64,000 nt of DNA from contig JAPYXD010000678.1 in assembly GCA_030998225.1 (NCBI GenBank), positions 3,630,501 to 3,694,500 of the forward strand. Direction: 5' to 3'. Position 1 is the first letter of the stretch; each line of letters opens with the position of its first letter. The DNA is from Diplolepis rosae. Lineage: Eukaryota > Arthropoda > Insecta > Hymenoptera > Diplolepididae. Below the pieces are notes generated by a model, which was not told the origin of the DNA, did no database searches, and worked only from the letters and a program-made list of their open reading frames with translations. Below, in pieces: positions 11,101 to 22,700 of the stretch. Made by a program: the position numbers and the translations under genes.

Positions 11101-12950
11101 TGACGCAATCGGGCGAAATGTTCATACCGCCCGCTTCAACGGGCGAAAATGTTCATACCGCCCGACACTTGACGGCCCACGACTAACTACCCGCGCGCTC
11201 GCAATACGACTTTTTCCACCAATTTGGACACAAAGCGTCGTGTGTACCTCGAGCGACATGGTGGCGATGTGACTCGCGTGAATATCCCTTCACGCCCGTC
11301 GCAATCGCCAACATGCCGCCCTTAGTACACAATCTACTATATCGAGCTTGGCCTTGGTTTCTGATAAGGTTTTTCCACGCAAAAAGTAGTATTTAATCAA
11401 AACATAAAATTCACTTTTTTCCGTCTTTGCAAAAAATTCGGAAGATGGTTGCTTTCAGACACTGTAACTTGTAAACTAATCAATGCATTTGGCTCAAATT
11501 TTTACAAAAGAGGTTTGAAGGATGGAACTTGTCAAAAATGATAGCCGTTTATTATTCGTGGCGACCTCCATAGAAATATCACATCAGTATCAAACACCCT
11601 AGTATAAAAGTATTAATTGTTTTTCCTTTATCCGAATGAGTGTAATGTGTACAGATTTTTATACGACTTACCTTTTTCAACTAATTTATACGTTTTAGAT
11701 TTCCTTATAGTTGGAAAATAGTTCTGTCCATGCAGTGGTATTTATCTGATGACTATCAGCCTATCTGTTTTGGACGAAATGGTCTACATTAAACTACTCA
11801 TACATTTTTTTTAGGTGCAGGTAACAATGGAAATAGCAGGATCAGCAATACTGACTTCGTTAATATCATGGTTTCTTTTTGGGAATTACAAAATCCACGA
11901 AATCCGCCAAAACTTATATGTCTAGGGATCTTCATTAGATCAAATTGGATTTTTCTTACTACTAACTGTGCTAATAAGGTGGAGCGAATCGGCGCAAACA
12001 CAACAATTAAATATGGAGATTACGCTGCTGAATGTATTTCGCTAGGTTTCAGCAACATGGACTGTATAAAGGAAGTTCATTCACTGTCCCAATTCAGCAT
12101 TGTGTTTGTAAGTAATTCCACATCACTCTGTATAGTTTAAACATAACCTACTTGGATTTTATGATATATTACAGTTGAAAGACAATCATTTACTACCATC
12201 GTCTTTGAAATTGGATTGTGTGAATCCTTATTTACAAGGGAAAAATCCGATTGATGGAAAATTGGTAGGATGGGGCCAAACGGTAAAGAAATTTACAGTT
12301 TCTTCTAAATATTTTCAAAGCAAATGAGAAAAAATATTCCTTTTTTTAAAGAAAAGGCTATTTACCATTAACAGTATCCAATTTCTAGTTCTAGTACTAC
12401 TTTAATTCAATCAATAATGAACTTTATCTAGTTACGGAATTTTAATCTTGAACATTAAACAATTATTGTATGTTTAATACGTTTCAGTCGGGACGACCGC
12501 AGACAGAAAATGTGAAATTCCATTTTGACCCTCTAATAGAGCTAGATGAAACAATCAATCCGTGCAAAATACCGATTGTGAGTAAAATAAACCGAGCAAA
12601 TACAATATGCGTATGAAGAATCTTTAAAGCAATAGTCAGTAGTTTCTTAAAGCATAAGTTTATAATTTGTGAGAGAATAATATTACCTGACTTTGTTCGT
12701 TACGAAGAAGTTAATAACCAACCGCTTTTTATTTTAGTTTCCTGAGGGCAGTATATTAGTAGAGGATAGGCACATTGTAGCACTTGTGAATGATATTAAA
12801 GATGAAAAAAATATGTTCAGTCAAATTAGCTTTGCTGACAAATTAATAGTTCAGGACCTGTTGGAAACAGAAAGTAAATCCAATGGAGAGGGAACGTCTC
12901 AAGTCGGTTCGTATGCAAAGTTTATATCTCATCTGGAATTAATCTTATAA
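5110..12950 (+). CDS. SPH-A: secreted catalytically dead trypsin-fold protein (serine protease homologue)
   Basis: Exons: 5110-5170, 11815-12107, 12175-12282, 12488-12577, 12738-12950. All junctions are GT..AG, phases fit, and the frame closes at TAA after 254 residues. Exon 1 encodes a signal peptide beginning MSPTTIGLFILLIVSVQ. The mature part resembles chymotrypsin-fold proteases: RISNTDF stands where R-IVGG activation sites lie; C56 and C72 are 16 residues apart, as Cys42-Cys58; GWGQT is at 150-154. Catalysis should be lost: N71 replaces His57, FSIVF replaces the Asp102 motif, and PEGSILV (186-192) replaces GDSGGPL. Known SPHs act as non-enzymatic cofactors or binders; the role here is unknown. 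Intron 1 (6.6 kb) is full of transposons. Upstream sequence is nearly identical to that of SPH-B, including a possible initiator TCAGT at 5097-5101. Confidence 0.75.
5962..6801. mobile_element. Solo LTR (840 bp) with 4-bp TSD GTAT
   Basis: Starts TGTTACATC and ends GGGACGTGACA (TG..CA). GTAT is duplicated at 5958-5961 and 6802-6805, while copy B has one GTAT at the same place (61633-61636). A 4-bp duplication is typical of insect Ty3/Gypsy and errantivirus elements. No internal coding sequence remains, so this is a recombination product. Its ends resemble those of the insertion at 28507-31360, including a GATCGAA..GATCCTC..AGGGATGAGG block and a CGCGGGACGTGACA terminus. Confidence 0.85.
7191..9052 (-). 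pseudogene. Mariner (DD34D) transposase pseudogene, interrupted
   Basis: The N-terminal part (from about 8926 leftwards) has the mariner helix-turn-helix ending HEWFKRFKEGREDIKDDEHP and the second DNA-binding segment (NIEIVREFIKNEPKSSLRHM). Then a deletion removes the first catalytic Asp region. The frame resumes at RLLHDNAPAH, which holds the second Asp, and is cut by the hAT insertion at the YSPD motif. The remainder, starting APCDFYLFGKLHLAMKG, lies at 7191-7400. Two disabling events, so no active enzyme. Confidence 0.85.
7401..8474. mobile_element. Non-autonomous hAT element (1074 bp)
   Basis: Ends are CAGTGTTGCC and GGCAACACTG, and the 8-bp target TCAGGCGA is duplicated at 7393-7400 and 8475-8482. 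Deleting the element and one duplicate restores continuous mariner sequence, so the ends are certain. Copies of TTCCCGG or CCGGGAA cluster in the ~100 bp next to each end, like the subterminal binding sites of hAT elements. No transposase frame is present. Confidence 0.9.
9735..10260. other. Copy-A-only sequence, no gene
   Basis: From about 9735 to 10956 copy A has sequence missing from copy B, which jumps directly to the equivalent of 10957. The first 500 bp hold nothing that I recognise. No target duplication is obvious at the two edges, so insertion in A and deletion in B are both possible. Confidence 0.4.
10261..10660 (-). pseudogene. Mariner transposase remnant
   Basis: On the minus strand a stretch reads SVFWDAHGIIFIDCFEKGR, the conserved mariner core motif around the second sheet of the DDE domain. 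Further upstream on that strand are pieces resembling the mariner linker (FRCGRTNTVTIP and GRPSEITTPEIIN). Frames are broken by stops and shifts and no inverted ends are recognisable. An old, dead fragment. Confidence 0.6.
10670..11026. repeat. Dispersed repeat family, copy 1
   Basis: Parts match 43862-44282: the block ATACAGAGGAATG-AATGTAAAAATTGAACTGCGCATGCG, the block TACTACTACACAAGATCGA, and the terminal block CTCCTGCGAGCATTGTCGCTCGTCACG..CACGTAATATACTATT. Only the terminal block occurs in copy B (62627-62694). The class is unknown; the terminal block forms part of a hairpin in the 44-kb copy. Confidence 0.6.
11027..11233. mobile_element. GC-rich MITE, ~207 bp
   Basis: Ends TTGTGTCCAAACGGGCGG and CCAATTTGGACACAA are imperfect inverted repeats that continue inwards as AAAAAGTCGCATTGC versus GCAATACGACTTTTT. 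Inside, the phrase CGGGCGAAA(A)TGTTCATACCGCCCG occurs twice in tandem. The copy at 62695-62870 has one such unit. It is much richer in G+C than its surroundings. Confidence 0.65.
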
Positions 12951-13005
12951 AACTCTGGTTTAAAATAAAAAATAACATGCAATAGAGATTCTCACTCCAT
13001 TTGCA

Positions 13006-13011
13006 AATAAA
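13006..13011 (+). terminator. Candidate poly(A) signal of SPH-A
   Basis: AATAAA 56 bases after the SPH-A stop codon. AT-rich sequence makes chance matches likely. Confidence 0.35.
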
Positions 13012-13049
13012 GGTATAAAATATATACTTTACAATAAATAGTATAATAT

Positions 13050-13870
13050 TGGGTACTTGATTTAATTTTTTGTTTTTTTTTTTTGTTCAAAAAAGCGTTT
13101 AATTTAAAACCAAAATGAAGAAAAATGTTATTGAAAGTATTGGCCATCGCTAGCTATAACATTTCGCCACTTTTCTGGTAATTTATGAATTCCGTTGCGA
13201 AAAATCTTTTCATCTTTTGAAGCTATGCACGAAATAACCGATTTTTTTATGTCTTCAAAAGACTGGAAACGCTCCTCGGTCAGAGCATGAGATATTAATC
13301 GAAACAAATAGTAGTCGGACGGCGCGATGTCAGGAGAGTATGGCGGGTAGGGTAACATTTCCTAATCAAGCGTTTTAAGGTACGTTTTCACTACATCACA
13401 GGGCGCCTTTCAATGTCTCTCGGTTTCAGCCTCTATTTCTGTGTCCTCAAATCTTTTTGGCTACCCAGGTCGCTCTTTGTCCTCAAGGTCGAAATCTCCA
13501 CTTTTGAATCGTCGAAACCAATTTTCAACAGTCTGATCTGTTGGAGTATGGTTATCGTATGCCTCTACAAGCGAAAGATGACATCCGGCTGCAGATTTCT
13601 TTAAATTAAAGCAGAAAATCTTGGCTTCCCGCAAATTACGCTTTGTCAACTCGAATTTCGGCATAAACGAAGTTCAAAAGCTGTTCACACTTAAACGGAA
13701 TGACAAATACTGTCAATACAAATTCAAGGATAGTGCTTTGATGTGAAGTTGGTTGCAATTTGTTCCGATGTTAAACATACATAAGGAGACCAATCCCTTA
13801 TGCATGAACTTCACAAAACTTGAGCATGTTTTGTAGGAAGTACATGGAAAAGGTACAAGAACTTTCCGAT
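13050..13870 (-). mobile_element. Mariner remnant with transposase N- and C-terminal pieces
   Basis: The minus strand holds two pieces of one mariner transposase. 13461-13664 has the N-terminal helix-turn-helix (..REAKIFCFNLKKSAAG.. to WFRRFKSGDFDLEDKERPG). 13128-13358 has the C-terminal YSPDIAPSDYYLF motif and continues to the ..VIASDGQYF end. The whole middle of the catalytic domain is deleted between them. Related to but distinct from the mariner at 33911-35161. Outer limits are approximate because I could not match the inverted ends. Confidence 0.75.
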
Positions 13871-14376
13871 TGATGGCACGAATGCAAGTGGCGTAAAAAA
13901 ATGGCCGCTTCCTTCTGTTCGCTCGAAATATTCTAACATAACCGTAAATTAAAGTTAATATTTGTAAATGTTTGTAAACATTCTTTATTTGAAACTATTA
14001 TTTGAAGTATAAAATTGAAAGCGTTGGTGCATTTTTTTCATGAGTAGTATGTTTGAGGTTATTTAGAAAACGTGTATAATGAGAGTGTAAAATAATGTGT
14101 CGATTACGTGAATCCACTGTGTGTTTTGTATATATGTATATAATTAAAGAACAACAAACAGAAGTTATTAATATCTATGTGAATATTCAAAATTCTCTCA
14201 AAATAATAATAATTCTGTCTATAGGCACCGTGCGAAGTCATGGTAGGGAGAGTTAAATCGACGCCAGCGCACGCAGTGGATAATTTAGGCGTTAAAGGAG
14301 GCTGTTTTATATTTCCGAGCAATCAAAATACATGTGCAAATCTAAATTTTGTTTTAATTAAAAAAATATAGCTGAA

Positions 14377-14499
14377 ATGAGCGACCGAAGTTGTTGTGTT
14401 GTGAATTGTAAAAATACAAGCAGGAAAAGTGAGTGTAAATTTTATAAATTTCCAACGTCTAAATGGAAAATAAATCAAAGGAATAAGTGGGTACTGTAG
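14377..14499 (+). pseudogene. THAP zinc-finger fragment
   Basis: A 40-residue frame beginning MSDRSCCVVNCKNTSRK, followed by FYKFP and RNKWV. Cys pair, FxxFP and RxxW order fit the THAP (C2CH) domain, which in P-like transposases binds the element ends. It stops at TAG 14497-14499 before the second Cys/His pair, so the finger is incomplete. Too short to be a functional protein unless spliced further. Confidence 0.65.
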
Positions 14500-14810
14500 G
14501 ATGTTGCATGGATTGATGCTTGTCGAATTATACGAGATTTTATTAAATAACTTTCATTATTTCTACGGAACTCTTAGACATCTCGTACGTGTTCTGCCAG
14601 AACGAGATTTATACCTTTAATTTTCGTTTGTGGTTGAAATTCTATTGTATGTTTAATTGATTGAAAACCTGTTTTAATAATTATATCCATGATAAATTTG
14701 AATCTGAAAATAAACAATTAATATTTATTTACTCAACAAGTACCTAAAAGTGTCATCATGAAATTACAATTCAATTCTTTATTATTTTTCTAGTCTGTTT
14801 TGATCTGTCA

Positions 14811-15490
14811 TTAACTTAAAGTAGTCGTCATGCCAAAAAACAGTCTCTAGAAAAAGAAGTTTTTCTATGATTTCAAGACTGAGAATTATATCATCAGCCA
14901 TGACATATGTAAGAAAAGACACTCTTTTTAATGAAAAAATTAAAAAATTACGAAAAATAATATTTTAATAATGTTTTTTATGATAGGATATTTCTTTACT
15001 ATCGCTTCTTACCAATTTTTTGAAAATGATTGAAGTTTCTTAAATCATAGCTTATTTTTTCGGGGGAAATATTCTCTACAACTTAACCGTTTCCAATTTT
15101 TGAAAATAAATCAATTATTATCAAATACAGCAATTTGTTTATAAAAATTTTGCTTTGGAAAATTGATTTTTAATTATTTCAGTCATTAAAGAATTTATTT
15201 TCAAAAATTGGAAACGGTCAAGTTGTAGAGAATATTTTCCCCGAAAAAATAAGCAATGATTTAAGAAACTTCAATCATTTTTAAAAAATTGGTAAGAAGC
15301 GATAGTAAGGAAAAATTCTATTACAAAAAACATTATTAAAAAATTATTTTTCGTAATTTTTAAATTTTTTCATTAAAAAGAGTGTTTTTCCTTACATATG
15401 ACACGGCTGATGATATAATTTCCAGTCTTGAAATCATAGAAAAACTTCTTTTTCCAGAGACTGATTTTTGGCACGACAACTACCTTAACC
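14811..15490. repeat. Long inverted repeat (~300-bp arms) inside the THAP element
   Basis: Arm 1 (about 14811-15112) and arm 2 (about 15196-15490) are reverse complements with scattered mismatches. Paired examples: AAAAAGAAGTTTTTCTATGA with its complement near 15435-15455, and AACCGTTTCCAATTTTTGAA with its complement near 15205. The loop is about 80 bp. A transcript would fold into a long hairpin. It may be the inner part of a foldback-type version of the THAP element. Confidence 0.85.
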
Positions 15491-15740
15491 TTATATTTAC
15501 TGGTTTCTATATCATTTTTATTATGGAAAATACTTACTTTTTACTGCTGATTTCACACAAATACTTCACAAGGAAAAACAATCGAATTTTAAAGTGAATT
15601 AAATTGTTTTTTTGTTTGTTTTTTTATTGATAATAAACATTTTTATAACTAAGTCTCATTATAATACATTGTAAAAGTTCTCGAACAGCCTCCTTTAGTT
15701 CACTCATGCCATGGCGCTGCAGTCACGCACGGTGCCTATA

Positions 15741-16677
15741 CGAGGTCTGTTCAAAAAATAAGGTGAATTCTCAAATTCCGCGGGCTATGTACATTCGATT
15801 TTCGATTTTTTTTTTCTTATGTTGGCTCACTTGTCCCGAATGTATGTTGATATTTTCAGAAATATAGCATTTTTTGTTTGTTTGTCAGAGGCATAAAGGT
15901 TAGAAGTGTTTTGAGTGTGCTGGCTATTTTCAGCTGTCAAAACAAATTGATTAAAGAATATGCATCAAATTTTGTGTGAAAAATGGAATTAAGTGCTGAA
16001 AAACACTTGAAATGTTGAAAGTGGTATACGGTGAGTGTACTGTTAGTCAAAAAAGTGTTTACAAGTGGTACAAGCTCTTCACAGAAGGTCGAGAAGAGGT
16101 GAATAACGACACTCGCCCTGGACGGACCATTACGTCAACAACCAATGAAAGCACTGAAGCATTAAAGAAAATTGTTATGGAGAATCGTCGAATCACTATT
16201 AGAGAAGTTTCTTAGGATGTCGACATATCGGTTGGCTCATGCCATGCAATTTTTTCGGATATTTTGGGTCTGAAGCGTGTGGCAGCGAAGTTCGTTCTAA
16301 AATTGCTGAATTTTGACCTGCTCACTCGTATTGCTTCTTCGTAATTTTTTGACCAAAAACAACACCGTAATCATGTTTCAGCCACCGTATTCGCCAGATT
16401 TAGCCCTCTGTGACTTTTTCCTGTTTCCAAGATCGAAGAGACCCATGAAAGGATGGCGTTTTGCCACGATTGAGGAGATAAAAACCGAATCGCAGAGAGC
16501 TTAAGGACATACCAAAAAGTGCATATCGGAAGTGCTTCGAGGATTGGAAAACATGCTGGCACAAGTGTACTATATCTGAGGGGGATTACATTGAAGGGGA
16601 CAACATAGAAATTCATGAATAAATTAATATTTTTCAAAGAAAATGAAAATTCACCTTCTTTTTTTAACAGACTTCGT
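15741..16677 (+). mobile_element. Mariner, internally deleted (937 bp)
   Basis: Inverted ends of about 32 bp (left CGAGGTCTGTTCAAAAAATA and onward, right its complement with a few changes) lie between TA dinucleotides at 15739-15740 and 16678-16679. It carries broken transposase pieces. It sits at the right end of the THAP element and just upstream of SPH-C exon 2. Confidence 0.85.
16012..16504 (+). pseudogene. Mariner transposase pseudogene
   Basis: Piece 1 (16012-16215) has the mariner linker and second helix-turn-helix: WYKLFTEGREEVNNDTRPG, then NRRITIREVS, ending at TAG. Piece 2 (16313-16504) resumes in another frame at LLRNFLTKNNT and YSPDLALCDFFLF, so the core with the first catalytic Asp is deleted. 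The YSPDLA-CDFFLF motif near the third Asp is retained. Stops and shifts rule out activity. Confidence 0.8.
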
Positions 16678-16756
16678 ATCTGTATATCTAATGACGATCA
16701 GCCTGTCGGTTTTAGACGAAATGTTCTACATTAAACGACTTATAATTTTTATTTAG

Positions 16757-19700
16757 GTACAGGTAAAGATGAAAATTTCAATATCAGAGAAATTGATTAC
16801 TATAATATCATGGTTTCTTTTTGGAAATATCAAAAGCCACCAAACTCTTTAGAATTTATATGTCTTGGGGTCTTGATTAGATCAAATTGGATTTTCGTTA
16901 CTACTAGCTGTGCCGACAATTTGGAACCATTTGGTGATATAGTAATTGAATATGGGGTTTACACTATTCATAATATTTCTCCAAAATCAAGCAAGATAGT
17001 CAATAAAACATCACTTCCACCAAAATCTAGATTTAGCATTGTATACGTAAGTAATTTCACTAATAAGTTTAGACTTTTGATCTAGTTCGATATAATCACC
17101 CGGTAAGATATATTAAAAATATTCAGTACCTTTGAGTCCTTTTCCTATTCATCGTTTTTAATCTTTGAGCAGAAATTTAAAAAATTCATATGTAATCCTA
17201 CTCAATTACTTTCGAAGAGGTAAAGCATAACTTTGAATACAAATTAAAGATACATTTTTATTGCTTGCCATAGAAACACCAAAAAAGCTTGAAAAGGGAA
17301 TAAAAAAGTATTCAGTTATAATCACTTCACCTTTAGACGTAGAAGTTTAAGATTGTGTGTACAAAAATCGATCTCTGGTAGAATTTAAAAAAAAGAGCTT
17401 ATATTTAAATAAAATGATTATTTATATGCTAAATTAATTTCAAATTTTTTAAACAGACCGATGCTCAGATAATTAATGTTAAAGTTGACTACTTTAATAC
17501 GTAATTCATAGGCAATGCATAGGCACTCTCCACAGTTTAATTTGTAGAAATTGAACGCTCTTGTACAGAAATTATGAAAATTTCGGTATTTGTGCTACTT
17601 GAAAATACAAAATCTTGAAAAAAACATCAAATCTCTCAACCGTGTAGTTTTATTTTATACGACTGATGAATGCGTAGTAGGCATGCTTGGGCCGTGTTCT
17701 GCAAACCAAAATGATGCGGATATCATGAAAACCATCATTGCGGATCCAAATCGTTCATGCAAGTTTTTGAGGAAGAATGATGACTTTGTTCTTGATCGAG
17801 GTTTCCGGGACGTAGTTAAAGATTTGGAATAAAAAAATTTCAAAGTACTGATACCTGCTTAAAAAGGTAAAAGAAAGCAATTGTGAACAGAAAAATCCAA
17901 GCAGTCACGATTTGTGACTAAAATTCGATAGGCGGTTGAAGCTGTCCATGATATGCTCAAACTATAGTATCGTCTTTTGGACCATAACATACATAACAAG
18001 TTGGTACCAAATATTGGAATCTATTTTAGAGTGGCATCATTTCTTAATAATGCTTACGGTCAAAGCGTGCAGTCTGACAAAGAACTTTCATATGAAATAT
18101 TACAGAGGAAGCATGGTCAAAAAGATGTCAACAATGCACTAGCTTTTCGGGTAAAGGATAAAGGATGGATACTTAGAAAAACTCCCTTCAAAACAGTCAC
18201 AGCAGACGAAACTCTGGATTTTCCAGAAATTAGTGAAAGAGATCTAACGATATTTTTCACTGCATCCTATCAGCTTAAGTTCAAAGTACAATCCCGACAC
18301 ATTTATCGAGAATCATATAGATGTTTTATAAGATACAAGCCTAACAGTTTCGGTGTTTCCGGGTTAACACACTATGCTTGCGAGTGTGCTAATGACAGAC
18401 GAACAGTTGGTTGCTGCTCACACATTGCTGCCATTTGTACTACCTCTCTCATACTAGGTATTTGTCGAAAGTTCTTCAACCAGCTGTGATGTTGCAAAAT
18501 TTTGCAACTCCCAATTTTTATTAAATATATGAAATCAAATTAAATCTAAAGTTTTGCGTTAAGCTTTTTAATTTTTCTTAGCAAATCTAAATGTTTCCTC
18601 AGAGGCTGCACGGTACATTGCCGAGTCTGGCGCTTTCAAGTTTACCACCTAGTTTCGACCCATCAACACCGCCGTCAACCCATGCACTGGGCACCCTACG
18701 AAGATGCCCCTAGGACCTGCGCTGCGTTATCTGCCACAAGGATCCTGGACGACTCCTCCACCTGGTGTGGAACTACGTAGACCGAGTCATGGGCAACTCC
18801 AGTCTTGACCTCCGGTTCTACTAGAGAGGTCCCTATAGCCCAGTCCCCAAAGTTATGATTATTAATATGCATGTCGACGGAGGGGAAGGAGCAACATATG
18901 CTGATGGCCCAGGTTGACAACCCAGAAATCAGGGAAGGAAATAAGGACGCTGGGGTACTGCAGGCTCACGTCAATACGTCCGTGATATACCTCTGAGCTT
19001 CGACACGAGGAACCAGCGGTAGGAGAGGTAACCGCAAAGCACGAGCCACCGGCCAGAGACAACATCATCCTACTCTGTCAGCAGTCTCTGAGGATCCCGG
19101 ATCGTTCATCAGGAGTTGAGTGTCGCGTTCTCGTTTAGTAGTGAATTTGTGTTGAACCTTAAGGACTTTAATGAGGTGAGGTTTTCCTCTATTTTTGACT
19201 CTAACCAGAAATTCCACCGTACGTGACGACCCCCCCCCCCCCTTTTATTATCGTTAATTTCATGACCTCGCTTGTGCCCGAGATCGTTTTCCCGGGGTGA
19301 CACGGTTAGTGCCCATTGGGTACAGCCCCTCTTTCTTGCTCCTTTTTGGCGGTCACACGTGGCTAGTCGGATTTCTCGATTGGGACTTCTTTTAATATTT
19401 TATTGTGTTCTATATTGTCGGGTTTGTACAGGAGTATTGTTATCGATTCTTTCACCCCCTCTTTTTGTAGTTTTAACGAATTTTCGAACCAGTCCCATAC
19501 ATAGTACCGGACAGAAAGGCCTAACCTCACAGGTTAGCCCCCCCCCTTTTTTTTCATTTGACTTGAAGTGATTTCGACTCTTTATCTCCCCCCCCCCCCC
19601 CAATTTGCTGTATATCGTCCCCATAGATAGATTTAGATTAAATTGCGAAAAACTGTCGAGAATAAAGAGTTTTTGGGTATTTTGACTGAGGTGACCTAGT

Positions 19701-22700
19701 CGGTCTCGCGCACGCAAAATTAACTTTGGCTGTCTTTACTCCTAAATTTTAAGTTTCTCAAATTTTGGGGAAAAGTACTGGTGTAAGCTTGGTGCCGAAA
19801 GGGTGCTATATTGCATAAAAATTAAGTATAGCATTACACAGCACAAGAACTCAGCGAAATGTTTAAGAAAAATCATTGCACTGCAGTGATTAATGATGAT
19901 AGCGATAAGGATTGAGAAAATTCTGAATTGTGAGAAGTGAGGGGACCCACGATAATAAAGCACCCCGATTTGTGAGGGGCGTGAGGACTCACTATAATAA
20001 AGCACCCTGAAGAAAGGAGTTTAAAATCGTACTGCAGCCTCCTCGTGGTGAAGTCTGGAAACTATTATCTGGATAGGCTAACTGCAGACGTTTATGAAGG
20101 AAATATTACTTATTATGTACTTAATTACATCAGTTACATCAACTACCATTCTATCTTTATTTTCAACAACTTTTGTAACCATGAAAAAATGCAATAGAGT
20201 TGTGTTCCAAGGTATGCGATCGGGAGCAGTGCACCATAACGGTGCGCAGTGTTGTTTGCGCGATTTTTATTTTTTTTCACATTGTTCCACACCTTCAACA
20301 ATTATTTACAAAATATATGTTATGAAGTATATTTTAAGAAATGTTCACGTAAAATATGAATGTGGTAAATCCAAAACATAACCTCAAAAAAAAAATTCGA
20401 AAAAGTCAAAAAAAATTTTTAGCTACCACTTTAAAAAAATTTTTTTCCCCTCCATAATTGCCAAAAAAATGAATTCCTAGGGTTATCATTGGGAGAAATT
20501 TTACTTCACATGGATGCGAATCTATGGCAGAAATTTCAAGTTAATGCGTGCTGGGACAGATTTTGTATGCTTACCCGGCTATCACATTTCAGTCCCTTTC
20601 AAACAGGTAAACGTAACAGTATCGCGACCCGGCAACACTGCTACCTTTCTCTAGCTTGTCTGCTGTAGGTACTCGACACACACACAATCAGTTTGCAAGC
20701 GTACGTGAAATCAAGTCGGCTATATAAAACCATGAATGTTATTTATTAAAAATATTTTTAAATCAACAAAGACATTTTTTTAACTTTTAATAATAATCGT
20801 TGACATCAAGCTATTCAAACGCATATCACAGTTGCTCAATGATGGTTAGGTTTAAATTGCAACGTTGCACGATCTACGAGTCTGCCGCTGGCATAGAATT
20901 GGTGACTATACGTATATACGCATACTACGAATTCTAAGCCTGTCGCGCACTAAAATTTTCACCATGCGGGCCCATTACATTTTTTAAAAATAGCATTACT
21001 CGACGGCGCCCCACGGGACTCTACTATTTATACGCAGATGGGACTTGCATTCAACCTCAAAAATGTTTCTCAATATAAGCCTTCTCATCAGGCATTCACT
21101 AGCTTAAACCCGCAACTTTGTCCACGTGAAAGTAGTTACATAATTGCTCACTAGATTAATGTTTATAAAAATTTGGAATATACAACTACTTGTATAATTT
21201 AGTCACATGATCCGATTGATCCATGGCCTTAAATAGTGCTCAATTTTTTCTAGTATTTGATGACCTTCTTCTGTTACTTAATAAAAAGTGTTCAAAATTT
21301 TCTGCGACTACGTCTGATAAAACTCTATGTCCATGAGTCTTCGGAGGTAAAGTAAATTTTAAGCGGCTATTTTTTCCCGTGTGGGGGAAGTGAAAAAATG
21401 AAAGTATTGATTATAAAAACAGCTAATCAACTAAGCATATCACATATCGAGTTGAAAACTTTGATTTATGAATATAATAACAAAATTATTTGTGTCTTGA
21501 GATTTCAACCAACTTTGGTCGCTTTGGCAGGCAGCCTCAAGACGCTGGACCAATCTACCAGCCATGACTGGCCTAGGTGGCAACCCTAGTCACGTCTCGT
21601 CAACGATGACTTCGTAAAGGGTTATAGTATACACCCAATATTTGAATTTGGATCATAAGCTAAATATGCGTAAAAGTCCCATTCAAATCAGCTTAATAGT
21701 TTTTACGTGATGATCTCAGAAACATACTCACAAAATAAATTTATTATACATAAAAAATAGAAATAAACATATGTGACCTGTCACAAAGAAGGGGACCTAA
21801 AGCTGCAAAAATCGATATTTGGTTTTTCAATTCATAAATAGTTTTTAAGTTGCTTGTTCCAATGAAAGAATCTAAAAAATTTTAACTAATTTACTTCATC
21901 TGCAATTGAGCTGCAAAGTACCCAGAAAATAGTGTTTTTCGTTGTTTACCTCTCTTTCAAATGCTCGCCTTGTAAAAGTTTCCATTGCAGCCCAAGGTCC
22001 TTTCATCGTGACACTTTACATATAGAGATTACGACGCTTAGAAGTTGATGAGTAGTTAAAAACTTAAAAATGAAATTCTACTTTAGTTGGACTCTAATAT
22101 TTTACTGCAATCGTCTTTAAAATTGGATTATGCGATACCTTATTCAAAAAGCGAATCTGTTGATGGAATATTGATAGGATGGAACAAAAGGGTAAGAATA
22201 TTCATAGTTTCTTCTAAATATTTTGGAGGCAAATCCAAAAAAAATCATGCTTTACTTTTTCTGACAAGGGTTCTCACTATTGATAGAATGACAATTTTTG
22301 TTGTGGTACTTATTTAATTTTAATTGATAATCAACTTTATCAACCTTTAGAAATTTTAATCTTACAAATTATAACAGTTGTATGCTGAATACGTTTCAGG
22401 CAAAACGTCCAGAAAAAATAGAAGTTCAAATCATCGTACACGATCAAATAACTCTGAAAGAAGGAAGGAAAAAGTCAAAAAAATGGATTGTGAGTGAAAT
22501 AAAATATATCGAGCTAACATAATACGCTGGGAGAAATTGCTAAGATAATTTTGACCGATACACTCCCACTAATTGATTTTACTAAAATTTACTATAAATT
22601 TTATTAGCTTAAGTAAGATGGTGTGGTTAATTTAAATACATATATGTATATGGTGTGTTCCATGGCAAATCGGACGGGTTCAGGACTCCATGTTTCCGAT

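Larger units (their letters stand above)
2564..12360 (+). repeat. Segmental duplication, copy A
   Basis: This region matches copy B (50554-64000) collinearly at high identity. Matching blocks: 2564-3068 with 50554-51063; 3065-3698 with 58683-59317; 4827-5430 with 59318-59915; about 5500-5961 with about 61168-61636; 6806-7112 with 61641-61944; 9118-9735 with 61945-62620; 10957-12360 with 62627-64000. The gaps are insertions: 3699-4824, 5962-6801, 7113-9117 and 9735-10956 in A; the Gypsy element and about 59917-61167 in B. The unit carries exons 1-3 of an SPH gene. Confidence 0.9.
14222..15740 (+). mobile_element. THAP-domain DNA transposon remnant (P-element-like)
   Basis: The ends are inverted: the left begins TATAGGCACCGTGCG and the right ends CGCACGGTGCCTATA. 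Similarity continues patchily inwards to AAAGGAGGCTGTT about 75 bp from each end. Just inside the left end is a THAP-type zinc finger (14377-14499), the DNA-binding domain of P-element transposases. The rest of the transposase is missing and is replaced by a large inverted repeat (14811-15490). The target duplication is unclear because a mariner is inserted exactly at the right end. Confidence 0.7.
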
